Assembly (NCBI RefSeq): GCF_022669155.1
Contig: NZ_JALBVB010000040.1
Location: 55,944 to 119,943 of the forward strand
Origin: Kineococcus sp. TRM81007
Lineage (GTDB): Bacteria; Actinomycetota; Actinomycetes; Actinomycetales; Kineococcaceae
DNA: 64,000 nt
Reading direction: 5' to 3'
The translations under genes were made by a program, and so were the position numbers. Every line of letters starts with the position of its first letter. Position 1 is the first letter of the stretch. Positions 26,212 to 34,793 of the stretch are shown piece after piece. Below the pieces are notes generated by a model. That model had not been told where the DNA came from, searched no databases, and saw only the letters and a list, made by a program, of their open reading frames with translations.

Positions 26212-26502
26212 TCAGGTGCCGGGGCGGCGCAGCAGGGCGTTGGGAACGACGCTGAAGGCCGGGTGCTGGTCGGTGGCCGGCACGGACAGGGTGCTCTCCC
26301 CGGCGGCGACGGCGGTGCTGGCCCAGTGGCTGCCCGCGTTGCTCAGCCACTCCAGGTGCACATCACCACCGTCGGCCAGGTAGGCCTCCAGCAGCACGGG
26401 CAGCTGGGCGCGGCGGTACTGGCCACGCTTGTCGTTCATCTCGGCCAGGGTGTTGCCCGGTGACCACACCTCCACTACGGCGTCGGGCACGCCGCGGTGG
26501 AC
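26212..26502 (-). pseudogene. Uma2-family (DUF820) nuclease-like gene, C-terminal half only
   Basis: Reading leftward from 26502: VPDAVVEVWSPGNTLAEMND and KRGQYRRAQLPVLLEAYLAD, the PD-(D/E)XK core end of Uma2 proteins. The part before it (about 90 residues with the first half of the fold) is missing; upstream codons are Arg-rich and non-homologous. The break coincides with the start of the + strand gene at 26497, suggesting a deletion or rearrangement junction there. Confidence 0.6.
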
Positions 26503-26925
26503 CTCGTCGGTGGCCTCGTGGCGCAGACGGCGGCGACGCTCACCACCCAGGGGTTGCGCGCCGCCATCGCCGCCGCCCGCACCGAGCGTCCCGGTGGCGA
26601 CCGCCTCGACGAGGACCGCATCGAGGTCCTGGAGGACGAGACGTCCACCGCCCTCGCCACGGCGCTGCTGCTCGGGCAGGCCGAGCGCGCGCTCGGTGAG
26701 CGGCGCAACGCCCACGTCACCGCAACCGTGAGCCCGCTCCTGGACGACGCGCTCATCGCCCTCACCGACGCCGGTCCCGGCGTGCACCCGGACGAGGCCC
26801 TCAAGCGGCTGGGTGAAGTCGCCCGGTGCTTCTCCGGCCAGCCGCTCTTCGTCACGGTCGACGAGTTCGACGCCTGGATGGCCGACCCGGTGGCATCGCT
26901 GACGATGAACCCCAACTGGCACTGA
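26497..26925 (+). CDS. Hypothetical protein (142 aa), possibly 5'-truncated
   Basis: Acidic, mostly alpha-helical protein (VAQTAATLTTQGLRAAIAAA, LATALLLGQAERALGERRN, VHPDEALKRLGEVA) ending FDAWMADPVASLTMNPNWH. The first GTG (26497) abuts the broken Uma2 fragment, so the original N-terminus may be lost. No family recognised. Helix content and codon use look coding, unlike the opposite strand. Confidence 0.5.
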   Translation: MDLVGGLVAQTAATLTTQGLRAAIAAARTERPGGDRLDEDRIEVLEDETSTALATALLLGQAERALGERRNAHVTATVSPLLDDALIALTDAGPGVHPDEALKRLGEVARCFSGQPLFVTVDEFDAWMADPVASLTMNPNWH

Positions 26926-27052
26926 CGCCAGGTCCACGCGTGCTCCACCACCCGAACGGGAGCGGGTCGGCAGGCCGGGAGAGGGCGGAGGGGTTCGGGC
27001 TGGTTCGCTGCGGGAACCGACGGTGCCGGGTGAGACTGGGCACGTGGAGGAG

Positions 27053-29335
27053 ATGATGCTGTCTCGGGGCGCGAACCGGGCGCTGCCGCCGCAAGCCCGC
27101 CGTCTGCGCGCGGTGCTCAGCTGGGACGAGAGCGAGGACGGCGTCGCGGACATCGACGCCTCCGCGCTGCTGCTGAGCGCCGACCGCCGGGTGCTCAGTG
27201 ATGAGCACTTCGTCTTCTACAACCAGACCGCCTCACCGGACGGGGCGGTGCGGCACCTGGGGCGCACCAGCACCGAGGGCGGTGCCGCCGAGTGCGTCGG
27301 CATCGACCTGGACGAGGTCGGTGACGACGCCAGCTTCGTCGTGCTGGTCGCCAGCGTCTCCGACGGCACCTTCGGGCAGGTGCCGGGCCTGCGGCTGGTG
27401 CTCAGCGCCGGCGGGGAAGCGCTCGCGCACGTGCAGGCGGGTGAGGCCGGCGGCGAGACCGTGCTCGTGCTGGCTGAGCTGTACCGGCGAGGAGGGGACT
27501 GGAAGGTGCGCGCCGTCGGGCAGGGCTGGGACAGCGGCCTGGCAGGGCTGGCCCAGGACTTCGGCGTCGACGTGGCCGACAGCGATGACGAGGACACCGG
27601 CGACGGCATCGGGCAGGTGCCGCTCGAGCAGGCACGACTCCAGCAGGGCGGTGCGTCCGCGGAGATGCGTGTGCAGGACGTCGCGGTCGATGAGGACGAT
27701 GACCTCATCGAGGTGGTCGAGCCCGACGAGGACCGCCAGGAGGAGCCGGTTGCCTCTCCGGGCGCGGCGGGTGCGCCGAGCGCCGCAGGTGCCAGCACTG
27801 ACCCGGCCGGCAGCACCGACCCGGCCGACCCCGCCGACGATGCCGGCCCCGTCGCGCCGGTCGCAGCGTCTCCTCCGGTCACCGCGAGGAGTTCGGCCGC
27901 GGTCAAGGGGGTGCGTACGCGCAAGACCAAGGCGGCCCGTGCGGTGGTGCCGGTGGTGCCGGCGTTGCGGTTGCGCATGGACGAGTCCTGGCAGAGCGCG
28001 CGGGTGTTCTCCATCTCCGGGGTGGGAAGCGGGGAGGAGCAGGAGAAGCGCGCCACCTCCGCGCTGCTGGCCACGATGATGGGGGTGCGGGCCTTCGCGC
28101 GCGGGCTGACCGGCCATTTCGACGCTCCCGGCGGAGCGGTAGAGACCTACCTGGAGACCCCGTTCACGCTGGGCGAGGCCACCGTGATCCCCGACGGGGT
28201 GATCCGCATCGCACGCGCCGGGCGGGAGTGGACCGGGTTGGTGGAGGTCAAGACCGGTGACGGGCAGTTGCGCCGGGCGCAGGTGGAGAACTACCTCGAC
28301 GTCGCCCGCGAGCAGGGCTTCGACGCGGTGATCACCATCTCCAACGAGATCGCTCCCGGTGCCGGTGAACACCCGGTGGAGGTGGACCGGCGCAAGCTGC
28401 GCGGCAAGGTCGCCTTGTTCCACCTGTCGTGGGCCGAGGTGGTGCACGAGGCGCAGATGACGCTGAGCCACCGCGGGGTCGGTGATGCGCTGCAAGCGTG
28501 GCTGCTGGCCGAGCTGATCCGTTACCTGCAGCACCCCCGCTCGGGAGCGGCGGGTTTCGAGGACATGGGGCCGGCGTGGGTGGGCGTGCGTGAGGCGGTC
28601 GCGGCCGGCACGCTGCGCGCCAGCGATCGCAAGGCACCGGCGGTGGCCGAGTCGTGGATCCGCCTGGTGCGGCAGCTGCGCCTTCGCCTGACCGCGGAAC
28701 TGGGGGTCTCGGTGGTGCACGTGCTGCCGCGCAGGATCGCCACCGACCCGGCCGCGCGCCTGAAGGCCACCACCGCACAGCTGGCGGAGAGCGGACAGCT
28801 GGAGGCCACCCTGCGGGTGCCCGGGGCAGCAGGTCCGGTCGGCATCGTGGCGGACCTGCGCACCGCACGGGTGCGCACGTCCGTGCGGCTGTCCGCCCCG
28901 CAGGAAGGTGGTGGGCAACGGCGCGTGAGCTGGCTGCTGCGCCAGTTGAAGGACGCCCCCGCCGACCTGCTGATCGAGACGCACTTCACCGGGCGGGCCG
29001 AGAGCACCTGCGAGCAGTTGCGCGACGTGCGTGATTCCCCCGGGATGCTGCTGCCCGACCGGAGCGCCGAGGTCGGTGCGTTCACGTTGACGCGCACCAC
29101 GACGATGGGCACCAAGCGCTCGGGGGTGAAGGGGGCGTTCATCCCCTCGGTCACCGAGGCCCTGGAGGACTTCTACCGCAGTGTCGTCCAACCGTTGCGC
29201 GCGTGGGTGCCGCCGGCGCCCAAGCTGCCCGACGAGGCCACCGGCATGCCCCCTGCGGATGCGGAGATCGACAGCCCGGCCCGCGAAGACGACGCAGGCG
29301 GTGACGAGGCGAGCCTCAGCGCTCCGACCCGTTGA
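27053..29335 (+). CDS. TerD domain fused to PD-(D/E)XK nuclease-like domain
   Basis: A 760-residue multidomain protein. Residues 1-180 are a TerD (tellurium/stress) domain with LSRGANRALP, the Ca-binding DEHFVFYNQTASPDGAVRH and GIDLDEVGDDASFVVLVASV. An acidic, then Ala/Pro-rich linker follows (180-300). Residues 300-450 contain a PD-(D/E)XK signature: IPDG (Asp near 381), LVEVKTG (Glu 398, Lys 400) and QVENYLDVAREQGFDAVITI. A C-terminal region (500-740) with WIRLVRQLRLRLTAELGVSV is unassigned. Start: ATG 27053 or 27056, behind GGAGG. TerD proteins act in stress and phage/DNA-damage responses; the nuclease role is inferred. No other ter gene is nearby. Confidence 0.8.
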   Translation: MMLSRGANRALPPQARRLRAVLSWDESEDGVADIDASALLLSADRRVLSDEHFVFYNQTASPDGAVRHLGRTSTEGGAAECVGIDLDEVGDDASFVVLVASVSDGTFGQVPGLRLVLSAGGEALAHVQAGEAGGETVLVLAELYRRGGDWKVRAVGQGWDSGLAGLAQDFGVDVADSDDEDTGDGIGQVPLEQARLQQGGASAEMRVQDVAVDEDDDLIEVVEPDEDRQEEPVASPGAAGAPSAAGASTDPAGSTDPADPADDAGPVAPVAASPPVTARSSAAVKGVRTRKTKAARAVVPVVPALRLRMDESWQSARVFSISGVGSGEEQEKRATSALLATMMGVRAFARGLTGHFDAPGGAVETYLETPFTLGEATVIPDGVIRIARAGREWTGLVEVKTGDGQLRRAQVENYLDVAREQGFDAVITISNEIAPGAGEHPVEVDRRKLRGKVALFHLSWAEVVHEAQMTLSHRGVGDALQAWLLAELIRYLQHPRSGAAGFEDMGPAWVGVREAVAAGTLRASDRKAPAVAESWIRLVRQLRLRLTAELGVSVVHVLPRRIATDPAARLKATTAQLAESGQLEATLRVPGAAGPVGIVADLRTARVRTSVRLSAPQEGGGQRRVSWLLRQLKDAPADLLIETHFTGRAESTCEQLRDVRDSPGMLLPDRSAEVGAFTLTRTTTMGTKRSGVKGAFIPSVTEALEDFYRSVVQPLRAWVPPAPKLPDEATGMPPADAEIDSPAREDDAGGDEASLSAPTR

Positions 29336-29537
29336 GGCGTCCTCCCGGTCAGGGTCGGGCGCCGGGGGAGGGTGGGGAACGGACCGGTGGCACTGCATCG
29401 CGCAGCGGTCCCGTCAGGCCCGTCGAACGCTTCTCGGCACGATCGTGGATCCCGACGACGATCAGGCTGCGCCCCCGCAGGTCTGAAGGGTCGCGAAACC
29501 GGTACCGCCGACGCCGTGAGGACGGCACGCTGGCCGG

Positions 29538-30854
29538 GTGCTCAGCGACGCTCGGATGCGGGAGGTGGCGCAGCGGCTGCTCCGCGTGCCCGGGATCGAG
29601 GCGGTGACGCTCGGCGGCAGCCGCGCCCGCGGCGAGCACTCCCCGGGCTCCGACGTCGACCTGGGGCTGTACTACCGCCCGCCGCTGGACGTGGCGGCGC
29701 TCGGCCGTCTCGCCCGCGAGGTCGCCGGGCCGCACGCGCGGGTCACCGCACCCGGTGGCTGGGGGCCGTGGGTGGACGGCGGTGGCTGGCTGAGCGTCGA
29801 CGGCACCGCCGTGGACTGGATCTACCGCGACCTGGACCGGGTGCAGCGCAGCTGGCGCCAGGCTCAGGAGGGTGGACTCACCTGGCACGTGCAGACCGGG
29901 CACCCGCTGGGTTTCCCGGGTTTCGCGTACGCCGGGGAGGCGGCCTCGGCCGTCGTCCTCGCCGACTCCACCGGTGAGCTGACGGCCCTGCACCGCGCCG
30001 CGCAGGCGTACCCGCCGCGGCTGCGCGAGGCGGTGGTCGCCTCGCTGGGGGAGGCCGCCTTCCTCATCGGCGGCGCCCGCAAGGCCGCGCCGCGCGGTGA
30101 CACCGCCTACGTGGCCGGTTGCCTGTTCCGGGCCCTGCTGCTGTGCGCGCACGCCCTGCACGCCCACGCCGGCCGGTGGGTCGTCAACGAGAAGGGTGCC
30201 GTGGCGGCCGCCGGGCGGCTGCCCGGGGCGCCCGAGCGGTTCGCCGAGCGGGTCGACGCGGCCCTCACCTCCCTCGGCGGCGGGCCGGCGGGCCTGGTGG
30301 CGGCCCTCGACGCCGCCCAGCGGATCGTGGACGACACCGGGCGCTGCTGCCGCAACGGTCCGGACGCCGTGCAGCGGGCGAGCGTGGAGCAGTGGCCGGT
30401 GGTGAGAGGGGTCCGGTTGCGGGCGCTGGCCGACGCGCCGCAGGCGTTCGGCTCCACGCTGGCGCGCGAGGAGGTTCTCGACGACGGGACCTGGCGCCGG
30501 CGGGTGGAGGACGGCGACTGGTTCCTGGCGTGGTCCGCGGGGCGCGCGGTGGGAGTGGCGGCCCTGGTGCCGGTCGAGTCGGTGCCCCCGGCGGGCGAGC
30601 GTGAACTCGTCTCGGTGTGGGTGGACCCCGGCCACCGCGGCGGCGGGACGGCCGGCCGGCTCGTGGAGGCCGCCTGCGACCGGGCCGCCGCGCAGGGAGC
30701 GGCGACGGTGAGCCTGTGGGTGGCCGACGGCAACCCGCGGGCCCGGCGGTTCTACGAGCGGCTCGGTTTCCGTCCCACGGGGGAGCGCAAACCCTTGCCA
30801 CGTTCCCCGGACGTCGGTGAGGAACGACTGCGGCGCGCCGCCGCACCCGGGTGA
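29538..30854 (+). CDS. Nucleotidyltransferase (MNT-type) - GNAT acetyltransferase fusion
   Basis: 438 residues. The N-terminal half is a polymerase-beta-like nucleotidyltransferase with LGGSRARGEHSPGSDVDLGL (GS...DxD, residues 26-45) and a helical C-terminal subdomain to about 275. From about 292 an almost complete GNAT domain follows: RLRALADAPQAFGSTLAREE, acetyl-CoA loop VDPGHRGGGTAGRLVEAACD and NPRARRFYERLGF. The two parts are normally separate proteins; the joint (CCRNGPDAVQRASVEQWPVV) is in frame with no stop. Both classes include antibiotic-modifying enzymes, but substrate is unknown. Start GTG 29538. Confidence 0.75.
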   Translation: MLSDARMREVAQRLLRVPGIEAVTLGGSRARGEHSPGSDVDLGLYYRPPLDVAALGRLAREVAGPHARVTAPGGWGPWVDGGGWLSVDGTAVDWIYRDLDRVQRSWRQAQEGGLTWHVQTGHPLGFPGFAYAGEAASAVVLADSTGELTALHRAAQAYPPRLREAVVASLGEAAFLIGGARKAAPRGDTAYVAGCLFRALLLCAHALHAHAGRWVVNEKGAVAAAGRLPGAPERFAERVDAALTSLGGGPAGLVAALDAAQRIVDDTGRCCRNGPDAVQRASVEQWPVVRGVRLRALADAPQAFGSTLAREEVLDDGTWRRRVEDGDWFLAWSAGRAVGVAALVPVESVPPAGERELVSVWVDPGHRGGGTAGRLVEAACDRAAAQGAATVSLWVADGNPRARRFYERLGFRPTGERKPLPRSPDVGEERLRRAAAPG

Positions 30855-30913
30855 TCTCCCCGGCGGGAACCCGCCGCTCGCAGCCGCCCCACCGCCGTGG
30901 CAACCTGCCGCGC

Positions 30914-31822
30914 GTGCCGCAGCACCCCGTGCCCCGCGCCGCCGCGCCCCTCCGCCTGCCGGAGCGCCGGCCCGCCCACCTGGCCCGCAGCGGCTTCTTC
31001 GACCCCGCCCACCCCGAACGCCCCTGGACCGGGGAGCTGAACCTGCACCGGTACCTCGTGGGAGGCGACCCCGCCCGCGAGCGCTTCCGCCTCGGGGGCC
31101 CCGTGGGCTACTGGGACGCGCGCCTGGGCCCGGTCGTCGTCCCCGCCGACCCCGCCGGGTTCTCCACCGACCTGACGTCCGTGCCGCCGGTGCTGCGCTG
31201 GCTCGTGCCCACCACGGGCCGGCACCTGCCGGCCGCCCTCGTCCACGACGGCCTCGTCGCCGGCTCCGACGGGCCACCCTCCTACCTCGCCGTCCGCCCC
31301 GTGGACCGCGTCGCCGCCGACCGGCTGTTCCGCCGTGCGCTGCGGGACCTCGGCGTCGCGCCGCTGCGCCGGGAGCTCATGTGGGCGGGGGTGTCCGTCG
31401 TCACCGCGCTGACCGGGCCGCTGCGCAGCACCTGGCGGGCGTGGGTGGCCGCCGCGGTCACGGCCGCGCTCGTCCTCGTCGTCGGCACCCTGGCCGTCGT
31501 GGACCTGCTCGACCTCGCCCGCGCCCTGCCCTGGATGGGGGCGCGGCCGTGGTGGGCGGAACTGCTCACCGGCGCGATCGCCGCGCTGACCCTCCCGCTG
31601 CTCGCCGCGCCCCTGTGGGGCCGGCGGTGGCGCGCCGGCGCCGTGGCCGGGGTGGCCACCGCCGCCCTGCTGCCCGTCACCGTGGCCGTGCTGCTGGCCT
31701 CGGCGTGCTTCGCCGCCGCGGACGCGCTGGCCGGCGGGAGCCCCCGGCGCGCTGCGCGCTGGGGAGGCCTCGCGGTCGCCCTCGCCGGGGTCGTCACCGC
31801 TGTCGCCGTGCTGGCCCGGTGA
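30914..31822 (+). CDS. DUF1353 protein with C-terminal membrane helices
   Basis: A 302-residue protein. The first 165 residues are a DUF1353-like domain: GFSTDLTSVPPVLRWLVPTT, LPAALVHDGLVAG, DRLFRRALRDLGVAPLRRELMW. This domain is known from phage and bacterial proteins of uncertain function, perhaps with metal-binding Asp/His. Four hydrophobic helices follow (e.g. VAAAVTAALVLVVGTLAVVD), so it is membrane bound. GTG at 30914 chosen over 30851, whose extra residues look random. Confidence 0.7.
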   Translation: MPQHPVPRAAAPLRLPERRPAHLARSGFFDPAHPERPWTGELNLHRYLVGGDPARERFRLGGPVGYWDARLGPVVVPADPAGFSTDLTSVPPVLRWLVPTTGRHLPAALVHDGLVAGSDGPPSYLAVRPVDRVAADRLFRRALRDLGVAPLRRELMWAGVSVVTALTGPLRSTWRAWVAAAVTAALVLVVGTLAVVDLLDLARALPWMGARPWWAELLTGAIAALTLPLLAAPLWGRRWRAGAVAGVATAALLPVTVAVLLASACFAAADALAGGSPRRAARWGGLAVALAGVVTAVAVLAR

Positions 31823-31850
31823 CGGGGCCGGCCGGTCAGCTCTCCCCGTC
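31821..31850. terminator. Possible bidirectional terminator
   Basis: GACGGGG ... CCCCGTC, 7-bp arms with a 16-base spacer, spanning the convergent stops of the DUF1353 and GntR genes. No T run; weak evidence. Confidence 0.3.
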
Positions 31851-32582
31851 CGTCCCGTCCGGTGCGCCGCTGCCGCCGGGGCCGGCCACGAAGTCCTCCA
31901 CCTCGAGCAGGTGGTTGCCCATCCGCAGCCGCGCCCGGTCCGGGTCGCGTTCCTGCACCGCCCGCAGGATCGCCCGGTGCTCCTGGAGCGTGCGGTCCAG
32001 CGCACCCTCCTCGGCGATCGCCCGCCACACGCGGGCCCGCGCCGTCCGCCCGGCGAACGCGTGCACGAGCGAGGCGAGCACCGGGTTCCCGCTGGCGGTG
32101 GCCACCAGGTCGTGGAACCGGATGTCGGCCTCCACGAACGCGTGCGGGTCCGTCGTGCCCCGCGCGGCCTCCGTCGACTCCTCCAGCGCCGCCCGCAACC
32201 CCGCCAGGTGCTCGTCGTCGGCGTGCAGCGCGGCCAGACCCGCGGCCTCCGTCTCCAGCAGGCGCCGCACCGCGTGCAGCGCCTGCGCGCCCGGCGGCTG
32301 CTGCAGGTCCACCAGGAACGCCATCGGCGTCGTCAGCAGCGAGGAGTCCAGGGCCGTCACGTAGGTGCCCGCGCCCTGGCGCGACTCCAGCACACCCATG
32401 AGCGACAGCGCCCGCACCGCCTCGCGCAGCGGCCCGCGCGAGACGCCGAGCTCGCGCGCCAGGTCGGCCTCCACCGGCAGCTTCTGGTTCGGTCGCAGCG
32501 CGCCCTCGGCGAGCATCCGCTTGATGCCCTCGACGACGACGTCGGTCTGCGAGCGCCCTGCGGACCGGTCCGCGTCGGCCAC
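31836..32582 (-). CDS. GntR family regulator, FCD (FadR) subfamily
   Basis: A 248-residue regulator: winged HTH at residues 20-75 (LPVEADLARELGVSRGPLRE, ESRQGAGTYV), then the all-helical FCD ligand domain (FVEADIRFHDLVATASGNPV and later His/Asp/Arg sites LQEHRAILRAV). FCD regulators respond to sugar acids and organic acids and bind TnGTnnnACnA-type sites. GTG at 32582 follows GGGAGGGGCAC. No catabolic partner is adjacent; a role at the fucose operon (7 kb away) is possible but unproven. Confidence 0.88.
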   Translation of the reverse strand: MADADRSAGRSQTDVVVEGIKRMLAEGALRPNQKLPVEADLARELGVSRGPLREAVRALSLMGVLESRQGAGTYVTALDSSLLTTPMAFLVDLQQPPGAQALHAVRRLLETEAAGLAALHADDEHLAGLRAALEESTEAARGTTDPHAFVEADIRFHDLVATASGNPVLASLVHAFAGRTARARVWRAIAEEGALDRTLQEHRAILRAVQERDPDRARLRMGNHLLEVEDFVAGPGGSGAPDGTDGES

Positions 32583-32766
32583 GTGCCCCTCCCACCGTCT
32601 CCCCGGGGCCTGCGAGCGTAGTGCGCCCGCGGGCCCCGGGGAGAGTCTTCCGGCGACGTCGTCACCCCGTGCGCGCGCCCCGCCCGGCCGGCTGCTCCGG
32701 TCGGAGTACGCCGCGCTGCTCCATCGGGCGGACGACGCGACGCGGAGCCGCCGGGAGGCTCGGGGC

Positions 32767-34035
32767 GTGACTGCGACGACACGCTCCAGCGGCCTCGACG
32801 TCGCCCGGGGACTGGCGATCCTGGGGACCTTCGCGACGAACGTCTGGCTCTTCACCCACCCCGACGGCCTGCTGGGCACGCTGCTCGAACCCGCGGCGGG
32901 CGGCACCGCCGAAGCGCTCGCGCAGGCGCTGCCCCTGGGCAAGTCCCTGGCGCTGCTCAGCCTGCTGTTCGGGGTGGGGCTCGAGCTGCAGCGTCGCTCG
33001 GTGCAGCGCCGGGGCGGGGACTGGAACCGCGTGCACCGCGTCCGCGCGCTCGTGCTCCTCTGCGAGGCGACGCTGCACTTCCTGCTCGTCGCCGAGTTCG
33101 ACGTCCTCATGGGCTACGCGGTGGCGGCGCTGGTGGCCGGGCCGGTGCTGCTGGGCGCCGACCGCCGGCGCCGCCGGTTCGTCGTGGTCCTGCTCAGCAC
33201 CCACGCGCTCGCCCTCGCCGCGCTCACCGCGCTGCTGGCCACCGCTGCGGCCGGGACCGGCGGCGGCGCGCTGCACACCCCGTACGCCACCGGGTCGGCG
33301 TGGGACCTGGTGCTGTTCCGGGTGCAGAACCTCGTGGTGTTCCGGGCCGAGCCCGTGGGCCTGCTGCTGCTGACGACGGCGTCGTTCCTGCTGGGCGCCG
33401 GGCTGGTGCGGGCGGGTCTGCTGGAGCGCGAGGGCGGCCGGCGGCTGCGCCACCGGCTGATCGCGCTGGGCGCGGTCGGCGTCCTCGCCGAGGCGGTGCT
33501 CCTGGTGGCCGGTGGTGCCCACGCGGTCCTGCTGACCCGCTACGGCTCCGCAGTGCTGGTGGGTCTCGGCCTGCTCGGCCTCGTCGTGCAGGTGCAGGGC
33601 GGTCGCGACCGGCCGCGGTGGCTGGGCCGGCGCCTGGCGGAGGTCGGCCGCGCGGCGCTGAGCTGCTACGTGCTGCAGAACGTCCTGGCCTCCGCGCTCT
33701 GCTACGGCTGGGGGCTGGGACTGGCCGCGACGGTCCCGGACTCCCACCGGGCCGCCCTGACGGCAGGCACCTACCTCGTCGTCGCCGCCGCGGTCGTGGC
33801 CGTCGCGCACCTGCTCGCCCGCACCGGGCGGCGGGGCCCGCTGGAGGCCCTCAGCACCCGTGCGCAGCGGGCGCTGCTCACCCCGCGCGGGCGGGTCCCG
33901 GTCGCGGCGCGGGGGACAGCGCCCGTCGCGCTCGCGGACCGGTCCCGGCGGGCTCAGGCCGGGCACACCCCGGTGTCGGTGCCGTCGTCCTCCACGCGCC
34001 CGGCGAACTCCTCGGAGTCCAGCTCCGGCTCGTAG
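32767..34035 (+). CDS. DUF418 membrane protein (first of three)
   Basis: A 422-residue membrane protein starting SSGLDVARGLAILGTFATNV, the family's N-terminal motif. It has about ten helices (e.g. LLTTASFLLGAGLVRAGLL) and the DUF418 core ALSCYVLQNVLASALCYGWG. The last 35 residues are Ser/Pro-rich and overlap the convergent gene by 82 bases, suggesting that an earlier stop was lost. GTG at 32767. Function of the family unknown; less similar to the tandem pair at 34.8-37.3 kb than those are to each other. Confidence 0.78.
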   Translation: MTATTRSSGLDVARGLAILGTFATNVWLFTHPDGLLGTLLEPAAGGTAEALAQALPLGKSLALLSLLFGVGLELQRRSVQRRGGDWNRVHRVRALVLLCEATLHFLLVAEFDVLMGYAVAALVAGPVLLGADRRRRRFVVVLLSTHALALAALTALLATAAAGTGGGALHTPYATGSAWDLVLFRVQNLVVFRAEPVGLLLLTTASFLLGAGLVRAGLLEREGGRRLRHRLIALGAVGVLAEAVLLVAGGAHAVLLTRYGSAVLVGLGLLGLVVQVQGGRDRPRWLGRRLAEVGRAALSCYVLQNVLASALCYGWGLGLAATVPDSHRAALTAGTYLVVAAAVVAVAHLLARTGRRGPLEALSTRAQRALLTPRGRVPVAARGTAPVALADRSRRAQAGHTPVSVPSSSTRPANSSESSSGS

Positions 34036-34700
34036 CCCAGGCCCGTGCGCGCCGCGGTGAGGTCCCAGTGCCGCCGGGTGTTCCCCGACACCGCGGGGAA
34101 CACCCCGTGGTGCACGTCGGCGTCCAGGGCGCGCACCACGAGCTGCCGCAGGTCCGCCGGACCCAGCCAGCTCGCCAGCTGCGAGCGCTTCACCGGTTCG
34201 GGCACCGTCGCGCCCAGCCGCAACCCCACCGTGCTCACGGGCCCGCGCCGGGACGCCACCTGCGCGACCGCCTCGTCGAACACCTTCGTCGCCCCGTACG
34301 GGCAGCACGCCCGCGGCGCCCACGCCGCGTCCACCGGGACCCGCCCGTCCGCCTCGTGCGCGCCCATCGCGTGCACGGAACTGGCGAACACCACCCGCCG
34401 CACCCCGGCCCGCTCCGCCGCCGCGAGCAGCGCTGCGAAACCCTCCACGTTGGGCCCGCGCAGCTCCTCCCACGGCGCCGACGGGTCGGGGTTCCCGGCC
34501 AGGTGCACCACCGCACCCACGCCGTCCAGGGCCCGCTCCAGCGCGGCCGGGTCGGTCAGCTCCCCGGTCACCACCTCGGCGTCCGGGTGGTCCGCCGCCT
34601 CCCGGTCGAACAACCGCGACGGCCGGCCCGCCAGGCCGGGCAGCAGCTGCCCGGCGACGCTGCCCGCCGCCCCCGTCACCAGCACCCGTTCCGAGTTCAC
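33954..34700 (-). CDS. NAD-dependent epimerase/dehydratase family; uronate-dehydrogenase-like
   Basis: A 248-residue extended-type SDR: RVLVTGAAGSVAGQLLPGLA (GxxGxxG), VVHLAGNPDPSAPWEELRGP, FASSVHAMGAH, catalytic YGATKVFDEAVAQVA (Tyr, Lys), and SQLASWLGPADLRQLVVRAL. The order and loops match uronate dehydrogenases (aldarate pathway), though assignment is by motif only. GTG at 34700. It overlaps the tail of the convergent DUF418 gene. Confidence 0.75.
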   Translation of the reverse strand: MNSERVLVTGAAGSVAGQLLPGLAGRPSRLFDREAADHPDAEVVTGELTDPAALERALDGVGAVVHLAGNPDPSAPWEELRGPNVEGFAALLAAAERAGVRRVVFASSVHAMGAHEADGRVPVDAAWAPRACCPYGATKVFDEAVAQVASRRGPVSTVGLRLGATVPEPVKRSQLASWLGPADLRQLVVRALDADVHHGVFPAVSGNTRRHWDLTAARTGLGYEPELDSEEFAGRVEDDGTDTGVCPA

Positions 34701-34752
34701 GACGGCACTCTGCCGCAGCGCGCCCGGGTCCGCCCTCCGGTGCGCGTCACAG

Positions 34753-34770
34753 CGACGACCGGCGGACGCG
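34753..34770. repeat. Upstream direct repeat of DUF418 tandem pair, copy 1
   Basis: CGACGACCGGCGGACGCG, identical to 36043-36060 and at the same distance from the start of each DUF418 gene. A shared CTCACCACGATG follows. Marks the left part of a duplicated unit of about 1.29 kb. Confidence 0.8.
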
Positions 34771-34793
34771 ACCCCGCGCCGGCGCTCACCACG

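Noticed and set aside
26212..29335. Multi-gene anti-phage island around the TerD fusion
   Set aside because: Neighbours are a broken Uma2 gene, a short hypothetical and metabolic genes; no recognised defence partner supports an island.
31836..32582. GntR protein as the proven fucose-operon regulator
   Set aside because: It is 6 kb beyond the end of the operon, with no fucose-pathway gene next to it. The 11-bp palindrome differs from classical FCD half-sites. Kept only as a candidate to test.
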